Below are positions 1 to 10,403 of a stretch of 64,000 nucleotides of DNA, piece after piece; position 1 is the stretch's first letter; the number at the start of each line of letters is the position of its first letter. Made by a program: the position numbers and the translations under genes. This stretch comes from Tetragonia tetragonoides (lineage: Eukaryota > Streptophyta > Magnoliopsida > Caryophyllales > Aizoaceae), in assembly GCA_038025085.1 (NCBI GenBank), contig CM076139.1, positions 47,348,807 through 47,412,806 of the forward strand, read 5' to 3'. A model generated the notes under the pieces. That model did no database searches. It was not told where the DNA came from and worked only from the letters and a program-made list of their open reading frames with translations.

Positions 1-69
1 CCGGAGCAAGCGGAAGGTCCTCGATCATTTATGGACGAGTTTATGAGAGATTGGCGGGCTGCCAAATGA
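1..69 (+). CDS. C-terminal end of an unidentified ORF (cut by window edge)
   Basis: The frame starting at base 1 stays open for 22 codons, ends in ...FMDEFMRDWRAAK and stops with TGA. Everything upstream is outside the window, so no family can be assigned. It runs convergently towards the MULE transposase/OTU gene and may be a second gene of the same element, because the left end of that element has not yet been reached here. That placement is inference. Confidence 0.35.
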   Translation, partial: PEQAEGPRSFMDEFMRDWRAAK

Positions 70-2990
70 TGTATTGACCCTAGATGAATTTGTTATTATA
101 AGAGTTTCATTGTTATTGTTATTATTTATTTGTGTTATTGTAATTTGTTGTTTCTTATTTACATTTTTTGTTTTATTGTAATTTGTTGTTTTATTTACCT
201 CCAATAATCACGACCACTCTCCACATGCAAAATATAACAATCACACAAAAATGTGACAATGATATAAGTATAACAATCACGCAAAACATTCAATTACATC
301 GACCTCGCTAAACGATCCCAATGTGCTCTTCGCGTAACATACATTTGCTCCCAACCAGCGACACTATCAGAACGGAAAGTAAACCATGCTTCGCATATCG
401 GAGGAACAGGGAAATCTGAGGCTAAATCCAGACGGATATAATGGGAATACGAATCACCTAAATGACACATGACAATTTCCCTACTTGGACGTGTAGCAGT
501 CGAAGGTGCTTGGAACGGTAGCACTGTGTAACAAGAATATAACCCCCTTCCGCTGCCGTATCCGAATAACATAATCGCTGCATTGAAGAGGTTGGCAATC
601 GGGAACAAATCCTCAATTACTGTCATCCAGTGATCATCGTTACACGCACCTCCGTCCCACATAATACGGCGGTAACCAGCGTCGACCCCTTCAACGTATA
701 AGTTTTCGTACAATGCTCGGTTAGCTAAGAGTTCGTGTGCAATGCAAACTCTCGCCACTCGCCATTGCTCTTGGTCTCCGAAAATGTAGTCCGCAATGAC
801 ACGGAAACCACAATTACCATCCCCAAGCACATCGAGATATCCTTCAATGAAAGGTACGATGATTCCCGAAATTTTGTTAACATGATAGAATTCAGTGATA
901 TTTATTGCGTGTCCAGCTGCAAGACAATATAATAGAAAGTCAATAATAGTACTTATCAAAAAGTAACAACATTATGTACATGTTAATAAATTATGGGTTT
1001 TCATACCAGTACTGTTTACGAAGTTACTCGATGAGGATGAGGTACGACCACGCCCGCGGCTCGAACTGGATGACCTAGGGCGACCACGACCCCTCTGGGA
1101 GTACTCCCATGAACTAGGATCACGTCTGGTAGAGGAACTCCCTCTCGGTCGACCTCTGACTGTCGTGTTCGCTTCCGGCTCGACGTAACTCGCTTCCTCA
1201 GGATGAAGCTGCTCATTCATAAGGACAGATATGTTGCGCACAACTGCCGGGTCGCTTGAGTTAACCTCGTCGACCAGAGACCGAAAGTATCGATGGTCCT
1301 CAGATGGATGCTCAGTTATGTCAAGCGTAGCTATCTCCACTGCATCACTAATAACGAGTGTTCGCCAAAATTTGTGGACACTATTCAAGCTAATTGGCGT
1401 GCCCGTATCCGTGGCCGTTTTCAACTCACACGCACACGGGATCTGATGAGTGGATCTCAATACACAACCGCAACGATCAAATACTTGGTGACTCAATTCT
1501 CTCATCCTGTTCAGCTCAGCCAATAATATTTGTAAGCAGTAATGGGAAACATACCCGGTCAGATAGTTGAATGGGAAACCCGAGTACACCACACTTCTTC
1601 GTCTTCTGCACTCTTCAAGTGTGTACTTGATCTCAGTTATTTGTGACTCGATTGACTTGTTGACCTTGTTCCAAACATTGTCCAAAGCTCCAGTTGAGGA
1701 GTTCAACCACTGTTTTAGCGCGGCATGTGCACTCTCCACCCTGCAAGTCGTAGTGTTGCCAAGGTGTAGCACCTTATTCGTCCACGCAGCCACAAACATC
1801 TCTTTGTGTCTCAGCCAGGTCTCCTCTACATAGGATATCACGTGAGGGTAAGTCCTCCAACTAACCTTCATCGTACGCACTGCTCTATCGTACGCAGCTT
1901 CTGTGGAAGCTTCCATGATAATTTTCCACCTCCCATTCTTGAACCTCTGCGCGACGGCCTTATCTTTTCCACAAAGTCTGTACACTTTGTCTTCAACGAC
2001 TTTGTTAATGTGCCATGTACAGAGCAAATGGGCACTCTCGGGAAATATCTCTCTAATAGGTGTCATCAACCCTAGCTCACGATCGGTCACAATTGCTGTT
2101 GGGTGTACATCATTTCCAATAAGCATCCTCAACTTATCTAAGACCCACGCATAGCTTGCCTGAGTCTCATCCTTCATAATGGCATAAGCTATGAGGAAGT
2201 TCTTATTGGTTGGAGTCATCCCCACTATCTCAAGAAACGGCATCTTATACTTGTTTGTTTTGTACGTGGAATCTAAGCCAATCAACCAACGAAAAGACCG
2301 AAGTAACTGAATTGATGTAGGGTGTGCCATGAACACGTGAGTTACCTCATTAATAGCTCGGTCGGCTCTTGTCCAATGTACGTACTTATTCGCCACAGCT
2401 AAATGATGAAACTGACCAATGACATCTCTCTCTTCAAAATCAAGTTTCCTTATACGATCTCTGTGGTTGTACACATGCCGTCTAGATAGCACATGGCTTT
2501 GTTTGTGCCGAAGTCATGTCACGAACGAGTTTCTTTGACCCAGGACTAAGACCACTCATCTGACGATATCCCTCAGGATACACAGCAAAGTCATGGTTGT
2601 GCGTACCCCTAGTCCCAGGCAATGTGACAATCATCCAACTACTGGACCCATACACTTGCCGAGCTCTCAACTGGAACGTACATTTACAAGCCTTTGTTTT
2701 CGATTTCTTCCGAGCAGCAGTATCTAAGTCTCTTAATTCCCCTCTGTAGCGTTCACCTCGATTGCATTTTAACAATTTTACGCTTCCACTCTTCTTGTGT
2801 GACGAAATTATCAACTCAAACCCGATAGTAAGTGCAATTTGTTTTGCCCAATTAATTGCATCTGTATCACTATCAAATAACTCATCAGTGACGAAATGCG
2901 TACTGTAATCAACACCATCACCACCGAACCGCTCCAAAGGAATCTAACGAAAACAACGAAAACAATGTTAGCTTAATCTTAAATTCAAAC

Positions 2991-2994
2991 AATA

Positions 2995-3057
<63 letters not shown>
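2991..3057. repeat. AAT/ATT microsatellite in MULE intron 1
   Basis: An almost pure AAT array of about 22 units. It lies in the first intron of the MULE gene between the palindromic minisatellite and the acceptor TTTTCGTTAG at 2944. Equivalent arrays sit at the same place in both terminal repeats of the 56.5-59.4 kb element. Confidence 0.95.
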
Positions 3058-3058
<1 letters not shown>

Positions 3059-3082
3059 TTATTTTTTGTGTCTGTCGGTCGT

Positions 3083-3228
3083 CGATCTCGACTCACCCTT
3101 GGGTGAGTCGTCTGCTACAGGCGACCAACCCAAGGGTGAGTCGTCTATTGATCTCGACTCACCCAAGGGTGAGTCGCCTGTACCGGACGACTCACCCAAG
3201 GGTGAGTCGAAAATCTCAGACGACCGTG
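3083..3228. repeat. Palindromic minisatellite (GACTCACCC-WW-GGGTGAGTC units)
   Basis: Four units, each a near-perfect 18-20 bp palindrome of the form GACTCACCCAAGGGTGAGTC, separated by short GTCTG/CAGAC-type spacers. The array lies just inside the donor site of MULE intron 1. The same array, with ATG-centred variants, occurs twice in the related element at 56.7 and 59.1 kb. Confidence 0.9.
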
Positions 3229-3929
3229 CAAAAAAATTGCGCAAAAAAAATTAATTTTACCTCCGCCACCGTCGACGGCACTTCTTCATCGCCGGCAGAC
3301 ATCCGCGGGTTGCTTGAGTGAATGTTGATGAAGGTTGGGTATGAGAGTGGGTGGTAGAGTGGGAGAGAAGTGGTGTGAGAGTTAGAGAGGGAGAGAGGGA
3401 GAGGATGAGTGAAAAATTAAAAAAGGGCAAAATTGGAATTTTGGGGGGCGGTACCTAGTAATTTAGGGGCGGCATTTAGTAACACCCTAAAATAAGTATA
3501 ATTAGCACAGAGTACTCTGTAAATTTAACACCACTTTTTTCATTGCAAAATCAAACTCAATAATTTACCATAGATAGAGACAAATCAGCAAAATGGATGA
3601 AGATTTAAAAGGGTGTGTAACATATAAGGACAACTTTCTCTCTCCTTTCAAAATCCTAACTTTTCTCTTTTGCCTCTTTTCATCTTTCATCATAGTTTCA
3701 GGTCGGGAGGACCAATTTAGGTCATTCCCGGCCTGTATTTGATGTTTTTCATCTAGTTTGACTCTAATATCTACTCTTTTTCGCTCTAGGTGGAATAAAT
3801 TTCTCTCCCGTTGTGGAGTTTTTTGGTTTTTTTTCATTTCTTCCTCTTCGTAGGATTCTGTTTTCGCCTATAGTGCGATTTCTATTTTATAGATTCAATA
3901 TGATTTTGGGGACCGGATACACATACGAT

Positions 3930-4195
3930 CAATAATATCAAACAAAGTTCTGTGGGCAAGTCATTGCATTGCTGTGAAGATCTCCACTTCCGTCAAAGAT
4001 GAAGATACATCAAAGGAAGCACATGGTTACTATGCATGTTGGGAGTCGCACCGAGGTGTCCTTGTCGATTGTCTTGTTAGCAAAAATTGTGTTGTTACTG
4101 TTAATTTAGTATATTCTGGGGTTATTTTGATTGTAGATGCCGTATGGATTTTGTATTAATGAAAATTTCCTATTCCCCTCTCAAAAAAAAAAAAA
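3930..4195 (+). mobile_element. Possible LINE 3' end with poly(A)
   Basis: An open stretch is followed after a TAA by a short AT-rich tail and a 12-13 nt A run at about 4183-4195. That is how non-LTR retrotransposon 3' ends look, but no RNase H or RT motif could be recognised in the translation. The rest of 3487-5086 shows nothing recognisable beyond AT-rich sequence. Confidence 0.25.
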
Positions 4196-5086
4196 CAAAC
4201 ATATAAAGGCAAAATGGTCATTTTATATTTTTTTGCCTAGAAATTCGGAGGCTTTAAACAATAAGTCTCAGGCCACCTCAATAACCAAGTATGACATCAT
4301 TCTTATATGAGTGGCCTCACCAGCTCATACGAGTTTTTGTGGGCTTCAAAAGAGATTTATTTAATTAATTTTTTTTACAGGGGCACTTTTTAAAGAAACT
4401 TGAACTAGAGGTTTTTGGTAAATTTTGCAAAAGTTTCGTATGATATTGATGTAATTGCGGCTTACTTTCGTTTGGCAGCTTTTATTGAATAAAATCATCC
4501 CATTTTGATCAAACAAAGAAACAAAATGTCATTTCATTCTTTCCAGCTCTCAGGTTCTGATCGCGTAGCAAACATTCTGTCCAAATCCAAGTCATATTTA
4601 TTCTGGCTGATAATAACTTCTTTATCAGTACATACAGAGTAAAATTTATAGGATTGAGCAAGAGTCTTGCACCAGAACAAGTTTCTTACTTAGGTAATAG
4701 GCCAGAACAGATTCAATGTTATAAAATAAAAATATCCCTTATCCATTTAGAATTTGTTAATACATGGTGGCTAGGTGAGGATTGAATGGGGTGAGGATTC
4801 TCTTCTATTATTGAAGGAATAATAGAGGTGTCGTCCACCAAATCTCATCTTAGAATTGATCTCTCTCTTTTTTAGGGCCTTGTATTGTAGGGGGGTTTGG
4901 GTGGTTGGAGGAGAGAGATAATGAGAAAGGAAGCATTGTCTCTACTGCTAATAGCAGAGAATTTGAACACGATTGAGTGGTTCCAAACTTTCAATCGCAC
5001 TCTCAATTCTCAACAAGTAGTTTGGATTACTGATTTGATTCTTCATTTCCCATATTTTGTAATTAACTTTCGACTTTTATAGGACT

Positions 5087-5505
5087 AAGGGGGTGTTTGG
5101 ATGTGGCTTGTGGGGTGGCTTTTGGCAAAATTGGATGTTTGACCAGTTCAACATCCAATATTGGTGTTTGGATGTTAGCTTGTGAGATTGGCTTTTGGGT
5201 TCCCACAAGCCAACTTTTGAAAAACCAAGAAGGTTGGCTTATGGGTATTGGCTGGTGGCATTAATGTAGTCTGATGACATAATAGTCCAAGACTTGCAAT
5301 TATTTACTTCTATGCCATCAAATTCCTAAATCATATGAATGTCCTTATAGGTCATTTTACATATAACCAGCTAATGTTACCAAACATCTATTTCCAGACA
5401 TCCAATATTATTACCAGCCGATCAAATCAGCTGACAATACCAGCCATCGACCACCAACCATCAGCCAACAGCTAAAGTCACCAGCCAATTGCCAAACAGG
5501 GCCTA
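5087..5505. mobile_element. hAT-like MITE
   Basis: The ends are inverted: GGGGGTGTTTGGATGTGGCT at the left, and CCAATTGCCAAACAGGGCC at the right, whose complement begins GGCCCTGTTTGGCAATTGGC. No ORF is present and the interior is short. GTGTTTGG-type ends are common in plant hAT-derived MITEs. I could not identify a clean 8-bp target duplication. Confidence 0.55.
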
Positions 5506-5825
5506 AACTTTCTTTACTATGAGACACGAGTAGTATTCTAAGTTCTAACTACAATACCAAGTGCACCCTACAAAAAAAAACTACAATAGCAAGTGCTATT
5601 ATTAATTTTAATAAGGAAAAAAGAAAAAAAAATTTGGTAAGTATATTATATTCTTATTTTTTAAAATTTTGCACTCCTATTGCCACTCCTCTAACTCCGC
5701 CACTGGATGTTTTCAAAGACATTTTAATTTTTTTTCTTCTTTCTTTTTGTAATTCATGCTTTTTAGTGACTATTATTTTTGGATGAAAGGAGTAACACTT
5801 GTTCAAACCAAAGTTTTATGAAAGA

Positions 5826-6020
5826 GGGTTTTTTTTTTTTTTTGAATGACCAAAGATCGAGTTGAATATTTATTACATTATACTCTAGTTGAAGTCAAAT
5901 CTAACGGTGTAGCCTCATCAAAGAAGCCAAGGTCATACAACAAATAAACATCACTTTCTCCAACTCACACCAGCTTGCCGCCAACCCATCTTCGCAAACA
6001 ACTAATATGGCTTGATGATC
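5826..6020 (-). mobile_element. Possible LINE 3' tail (minus strand)
   Basis: A T run at about 5826-5841 (poly(A) on the minus strand) is followed by a stretch whose minus-strand translation is mostly open but interrupted. This resembles the clearer LINE tails at 30464 and 55537, but no diagnostic motif is visible. The rest of 5506-6210 is AT-rich with nothing recognisable. Confidence 0.25.
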
Positions 6021-6210
6021 TTCAATGAGAAAGAAGCAAAATCTTGCTTCTTATATACTTAGTTACGTTTAAAGGAACAAATTGATATTAATCAAAGATA
6101 GAATTAAAGTCAAAAACAATATATATATGAATCATACCAGTTTTTGTGAACAACACACTCCAATAATAACTGTTACTAGGAGTCTTAGCTAGTATGTTTC
6201 AGGTACTAAC

Positions 6211-6324
6211 TTAAGCGTCGAAAGCGCCCTCACATGTAGTGATGGAGTCCATCGTGCTGACAATGAATTCAACACTTCCTCCTCGACGACGACAACATCC
6301 AGGTACATGTACACCAACCGTGAT
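6211..6324 (-). CDS. Possible 3' terminal exon of an unknown Cys-containing protein
   Basis: On the minus strand a good acceptor (CTCTTATACATACAG) is followed by 37 open codons ending ...DSITTCEGAFDA and TAA. The piece includes the pair CC followed by RRR. No upstream exon or start codon was found before the PLAT gene, so it is either an isolated fragment or a chance ORF. The last residues recall the TTCxxAF motif of pectin methylesterase inhibitors, but that is too little for a call. Confidence 0.2.
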   Translation of the reverse strand: MTVGVHVPGCCRRRGGSVEFIVSTMDSITTCEGAFDA

Positions 6325-6813
6325 CTGTATGTATAAGAGAACTAATCAAAATATTAGCTTAATTATTTGCACCAAAAAAAATATTAGCTTAATTATTGTA
6401 CGATCCATTACTTGAATTAATTAAGCTGACCTCAAGTGTAAATGTAGAAATTTGACAAGATTGTTATTGTTGAATGCAATATTATGTGTTGTGCCCATGT
6501 TGTTATTTAATATAATAATTACATATTTGAATTAGTCTTGCTCTATCATGAACCTGGATCATTAAGTTATTTTCCACATAATTAATTAAACACAATAATG
6601 AACTGGATCGTATGTGAAATCACAATAAAAATACTAGTGGTTCCAAAATCGTGATTTATTTAGGAGATTAAATTCATAGAATGATTCGGACAATATATAT
6701 AATATAATGATAATGAATATACATACTACGTGCTCCTCGTAATTTCATTTGTATATTTGACTATGTAATTATTCTTAATAACAATAGTTTGAACTAATGC
6801 TATTGAAAATCCA

Positions 6814-6827
6814 TATATATATAAAGG
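6814..6827 (+). promoter_or_regulatory. TATA box of the PLAT gene
   Basis: The sequence TATATATATAAAGG lies about 90-100 bp before the chosen ATG at 6917. It falls inside the longer in-frame ORF that begins at 6797, which argues that translation starts at 6917 and not at 6797. Confidence 0.6.
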
Positions 6828-6916
6828 AACTACATTATTTTTCTACTAAGCATCAATTCAAACCAACTCCCTCATTATACAATTTACAGGGAAAAACTAA
6901 AAAGTTCTGCAACGAC

Positions 6917-8210
6917 ATGGAAACCAAGCTTCTTCTATCCAGTTTGTTCTTGATTCTGGCATTTTTTTCCATCCAGTCCTATTGTGATGAGGTAAGAACA
7001 AGATACTCTTTATTTATTGCATTTTGTGTCTTATTAAATTTTGTTCTTTTGACTTTTTGGTTTATACATTACCTTGCCTAGGGTCTCTTTAGAGACACTG
7101 AGGTAATGGATGTAGAATTGTTCATTGATCGATCTGTATCGGATCAGACCGGTCAAGATGAGACCGGTCCAATTTTTAGACCGTCCAATAATCCAGGTTT
7201 CGGTCCGGATTAATTTTGCTGAACAACTTTAAAATACTCAGACCGCTTTAGTATACATTTTTTAAAAAATTGGCCCGGTCCAGTCCAGTCTTAAACCGGA
7301 CGCGAGTGGTCCGGTACGTCCGGTACGGTCGAGGACCGGTGAACAGCGCTGTCATATGCAGTATGCACTGTATTGATACTTCTTCATGATAAAAGTAGCA
7401 ATTTTGACTTTGTAGTGTCGTGTAAGGGGTAACACCGCCAAACACCCATTAATTAGGGATCAATTTGTAATTTATGTAGGAATTTAAGATGAAATTGTTA
7501 AATGGTTTCGGATCATACTTCCACTTCCACAATCACCACTTTTTTCAATCTCACATTGACGGATGATAGAAATTTTAATCTCACGTTGGCGGATGATAGA
7601 AATTTTAATCCTAACGATTGAAACATCTCTTAATTCGTTAAACAGGGAGTTCGATCTTACAGTTCTAGCTAGAAATTTAATTCATGAATGTATATGAGGA
7701 TTATAAAGTGAAGCTTACAAGCAATTCATTTCCATACAGGAATCAAACCAACAATGGCAAGATAGAGATTGCACCTACGTAGTTTATGTCAAAACAGGAG
7801 AAGTACAAAGTGCAGGAACATACGCCAAAGTGAGCGTACAACTACGAGACAGACACTCCAATCTTGTAAACATCACAAACCTCCAATCTTGGGGCCTTAA
7901 GGGAGAGTATCATGACTACTTTAGGAGAGGCAATTTGGATGTGTTTGCTGTTAAAACAAGGTGCCTTAAAAGCCAATTTTGTAGCATGACATTGAGCCAT
8001 GACAACACTGGTTACTCTCCTAGTTGGTATGTTGATTATGTCCATGTCACCGCGGTTGCGCCTCATATTGATTGTCAACAGCTTAAGTTCCCTGTCCATG
8101 CTTGGTTGGCGTTTGATAGGCCACCTTATTATTCTCCTCGACATGGTGTGTATCTTTGCGATGAGGTTCTGTATGGCAACAACGAAGTTAAGCAACAACA
8201 GGCTATTTGA
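6917..8210 (+). CDS. PLAT domain-containing protein (ATS3/PLAT1-type), secreted
   Basis: There are two exons, 6917-6991 and 7740-8210, with a GT-AG intron in phase 0. The product is 181 residues, matching the usual length of Arabidopsis PLAT proteins. Residues 1-23 form a hydrophobic signal peptide ending before CDE. The rest is a single PLAT/LH2 beta-sandwich: DCTYVVYVKTGEVQSAGTYA opens it, NLQSWG and FRRGNLDVF form the core, and WYVDYVHVTA is the conserved WYV segment. Six cysteines of the mature part (DC, RC, FC, DC, LC) fit a secreted or ER-lumenal fold. Family members are stress-induced, ER-associated proteins that promote abiotic stress tolerance. The 748-bp intron contains a GGTCCGGT-rich repeat. 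A good TATA box precedes the gene. No damage is seen. Confidence 0.93.
7124..7345. repeat. ACCGGTCC/GGTCCGGT-rich repeat in the PLAT intron
   Basis: Many copies of ACCGGTC and GGTCCGGT in both orientations give the segment foldback potential. The edges (TTGTTCA ... TGAACAG) are weakly inverted, so it may be a MITE. It is comparable in style to the GCTCGGCTCG-rich MITE at 28951. Confidence 0.35.
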
Positions 8211-9269
8211 GTTACTAGGTGTATGCCCGTACGTTGTTATAGATACCATCATACCAACATATGATATAATTTCAAATATGCGTGTTTTGAATTGATCACT
8301 TGCTTGGTGTTTGCTGTGTGTGTGTGTGTGCGCTCATTTTGAGGCTCGTTTTGTTAATCACGTTTGCTTCATGTAACCTGACTTGCTCCGATCCACTTTG
8401 TACTTATGTGAGAAGAGTGCATCAACCGTATGTGTTTGATCACTTTGCTTTTAACTTAGTTTTTGATAGGGTATCATGTTTTCATTATTTTTGATGCAAT
8501 TGATTGAGCAAATGAGCTATAAAAGCAAATGAAGACTAATTAAACTCCAATCCCTGATTCTTGGCACCATCCTAACAAACTTTATTAACAAAGCTAAAGA
8601 ACATCTTCTACCATGAGAAGTGTTATGTGCAGCCTCGCACTAAGCCTGTAAATTGTGTACAATAATAAAAACACAAAACCAATTTTTATTGCATGTGCAT
8701 GTGTCTCATTTTGATTGAGGAGTGCAGTTTGCAGCCTCATAGCTTCCTGTTCTACCATTATGCCAAGAGCTTTTCTAATATGAATTAGACAACACATCGA
8801 ATTTAGCAAGTAACCAAAAAATATCGACTGAGTTAGGGGGAGGGCGTAGGCCTAGTTCCTCCTTAATTAATGAAGATCCGCCCCTACTCCATACAATGAT
8901 TAGATTAGCTCAAGCATAGTGATCAGCCAACGGGCAACAAAAAGACGTAAAGTATTGCAAAGACCTTGCATCCACCTAGCTATGTGGACCCAGATGAAAG
9001 AGACATATGGGGAGGGTGTGGACTTAAATGACAAGAGAGAGACTAGAGATATAAGGAGATCCACTTCACTGTGTGATCTCGGGGTTTAGACAATAAGAGA
9101 GGGATAAATGATTTTGCATTCACAAAGAATATATTACTATTGGTAGGTGAATTGTGTAGAATCCACCTTTATTATGATTTATGAGAGAGTCGATCGATGG
9201 TTCGGGACCATTCAATCCCTCATTTCATTGTTTAGGGTCTAAGACTACTCTAAGTACAAGTGTACAACA
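8211..9269. other. Intergenic, no gene recognised
   Basis: This holds the 3' flank of the PLAT gene, a short TG microsatellite at about 8317-8332 and AT-rich sequence. ORFs here have no recognisable family. Confidence 0.6.
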
Positions 9270-9502
9270 TGTTGAAGTGGGTTTGTGTCCCACATAGAAA
9301 GATTAAAGGGTCTTGAGCATACATATAAGGAAATGGGTTACTCCAACCATTGCCAACTGGTTTTGAGTTGGAACCTCACATGTTAAGGCCCAATTTAATG
9401 AAATTTATCATGGTATTAGAGCGGGTTTTATGTTACCCTTTATTGGCCCACGCGCTTGTGATCGTTAGGTGGGGTGTTGAAGTGGGTTTGTGTCCCACAA
9501 CA
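9270..9502 (+). mobile_element. TRIM-type miniature LTR retrotransposon, 3' LTR truncated
   Basis: A 141-bp LTR (9270-9410) starts TGTTGAAGTGG and ends ...ATTTATCA. It is followed immediately by TGGTATTAGAGCGGG, one mismatch from the usual plant initiator-tRNA-Met primer-binding site TGGTATCAGAGC. Only about 64 bp of internal sequence follows, then a purine tract GGTGGGG at 9468-9474, and then the first ~25 bp of a second LTR copy (TGTTGAAGTGGGTTTGTGTC...). No coding capacity exists. CAACA occurs just before the first LTR and at 9498-9502, but this overlaps LTR sequence and may be chance. Confidence 0.75.
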
Positions 9503-10403
9503 TGAAATATTACTCTACCAAAAGCATTTCTAACAATTCTCTTATGACACGTCCATATGCAACCAAAAAAATCACATTTTAGTCCATGTAAGACTTATTT
9601 TTCATAAGTATATTTGCTGCCTCATGCATGAGGTCGGTCGCCTCATGACCCTCATATAAGTTTTTGTGCTACGGGATGATTGTTTTGGTTTTTGTTTTTC
9701 CCCTGATTGTTCTGGACTTCTGGTTGGATCATCCTTCAAGGGCAATCTTATTCATTTGATAGATAGATCTGATGACCGGTAAGGAGATCGACCTGAAAAT
9801 TCCTTACTTCTTCCCAAAAGAGAGATCATATCCCAAAAGAAGATCATATCTCCCCACTATATTTTATTAACCCCATGAATGTTCTAGCCTGGCTACATGA
9901 TGTGCTCCACATTCTTTACACTAATTTAAGATCTGGTAGATTCTTTTTAAATGCAAAGGATTGACCTTTTGCATTAATTTAGTGACCCAATCATCCAAAT
10001 GAAACTAAACGTGGACAAAATAATTTATTGGTCTCACATATATCTGAGCGTCTAACTAATTACTATCACATACCTATTTCAGAAACGATTAGGACCCTCT
10101 ACAATACCTCATTTTCCTATTTACACATTATATTTGTAGATACTTATCGCGTGTTAAATATTTTATTTATTGGCAATTTTACACATGGTAAGCATTTACG
10201 AGTATAATGCGTAATCGGGGAGAAATGGATGAGAGGATCCTAAGAAAGGAGCTAAAAACAAAATTTCCACAGTAACCTAACACTGTGACACTGTCACATA
10301 GTGGTGGCAGGAGAAAAACAAGAGTAACATTATCAAGACGATCAGTTGAAGAACTTAGCACATAGTTAGTGTTAGTAACATAAACTTTATAGAGAAAGAA
10401 AAG
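9503..10403. other. Intergenic and annexin upstream region
   Basis: AT-rich sequence with no recognisable gene or repeat. The last ~200 bp must hold the annexin promoter and 5' leader; no convincing TATA box was picked out. Confidence 0.5.

Larger units (their letters stand above)
294..3302 (-). pseudogene. MULE transposase with FAR1-type DNA-binding, MULE and OTU protease domains (frameshifted)
   Basis: Four exons can be traced on the minus strand: 3302-3261 (MSAGDEEVPSTVAE), 2943 to about 2482, about 2492-1007, and 916-294, with GT-AG introns at 3260-2944 and 1006-917. Exon 2 has a FAR1-like Cys/His domain ending in THNHDF. Exon 3 has the MULE DDE core (LDSTYKTN, TDRELGLM, CTWHINK) and a SWIM-like CGC...CAC finger, followed by an RG/S-rich linker. 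Exon 4 holds an OTU-type cysteine protease with GDGNCGFR around the catalytic Cys and HYIRL near the catalytic His. The reading frame breaks between the FAR1 and MULE parts: exon 2 ends at a TAG after QTKPCAI, and the next part is in another frame starting VLSRRHVYNHRDR. Each part is otherwise free of stops, so decay is recent. ULP1-type proteases are well known in plant Kaonashi MULEs; here the protease is OTU-type. Confidence 0.85.
1..3486 (-). mobile_element. Mutator-like element (MULE), right part with terminal repeat
   Basis: The right end is read on the minus strand from about 3486 as GGTGTTACTAAATGCCGCCC. The same end occurs at both edges of the 56481-59432 element, so this is the terminal inverted repeat of one family. 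Inwards from the end come a purine/pyrimidine-biased leader, a first coding exon, an intron with a palindromic minisatellite and an AAT microsatellite, then the transposase and OTU exons. The left end lies outside the window, so the target duplication cannot be tested. Confidence 0.8.
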
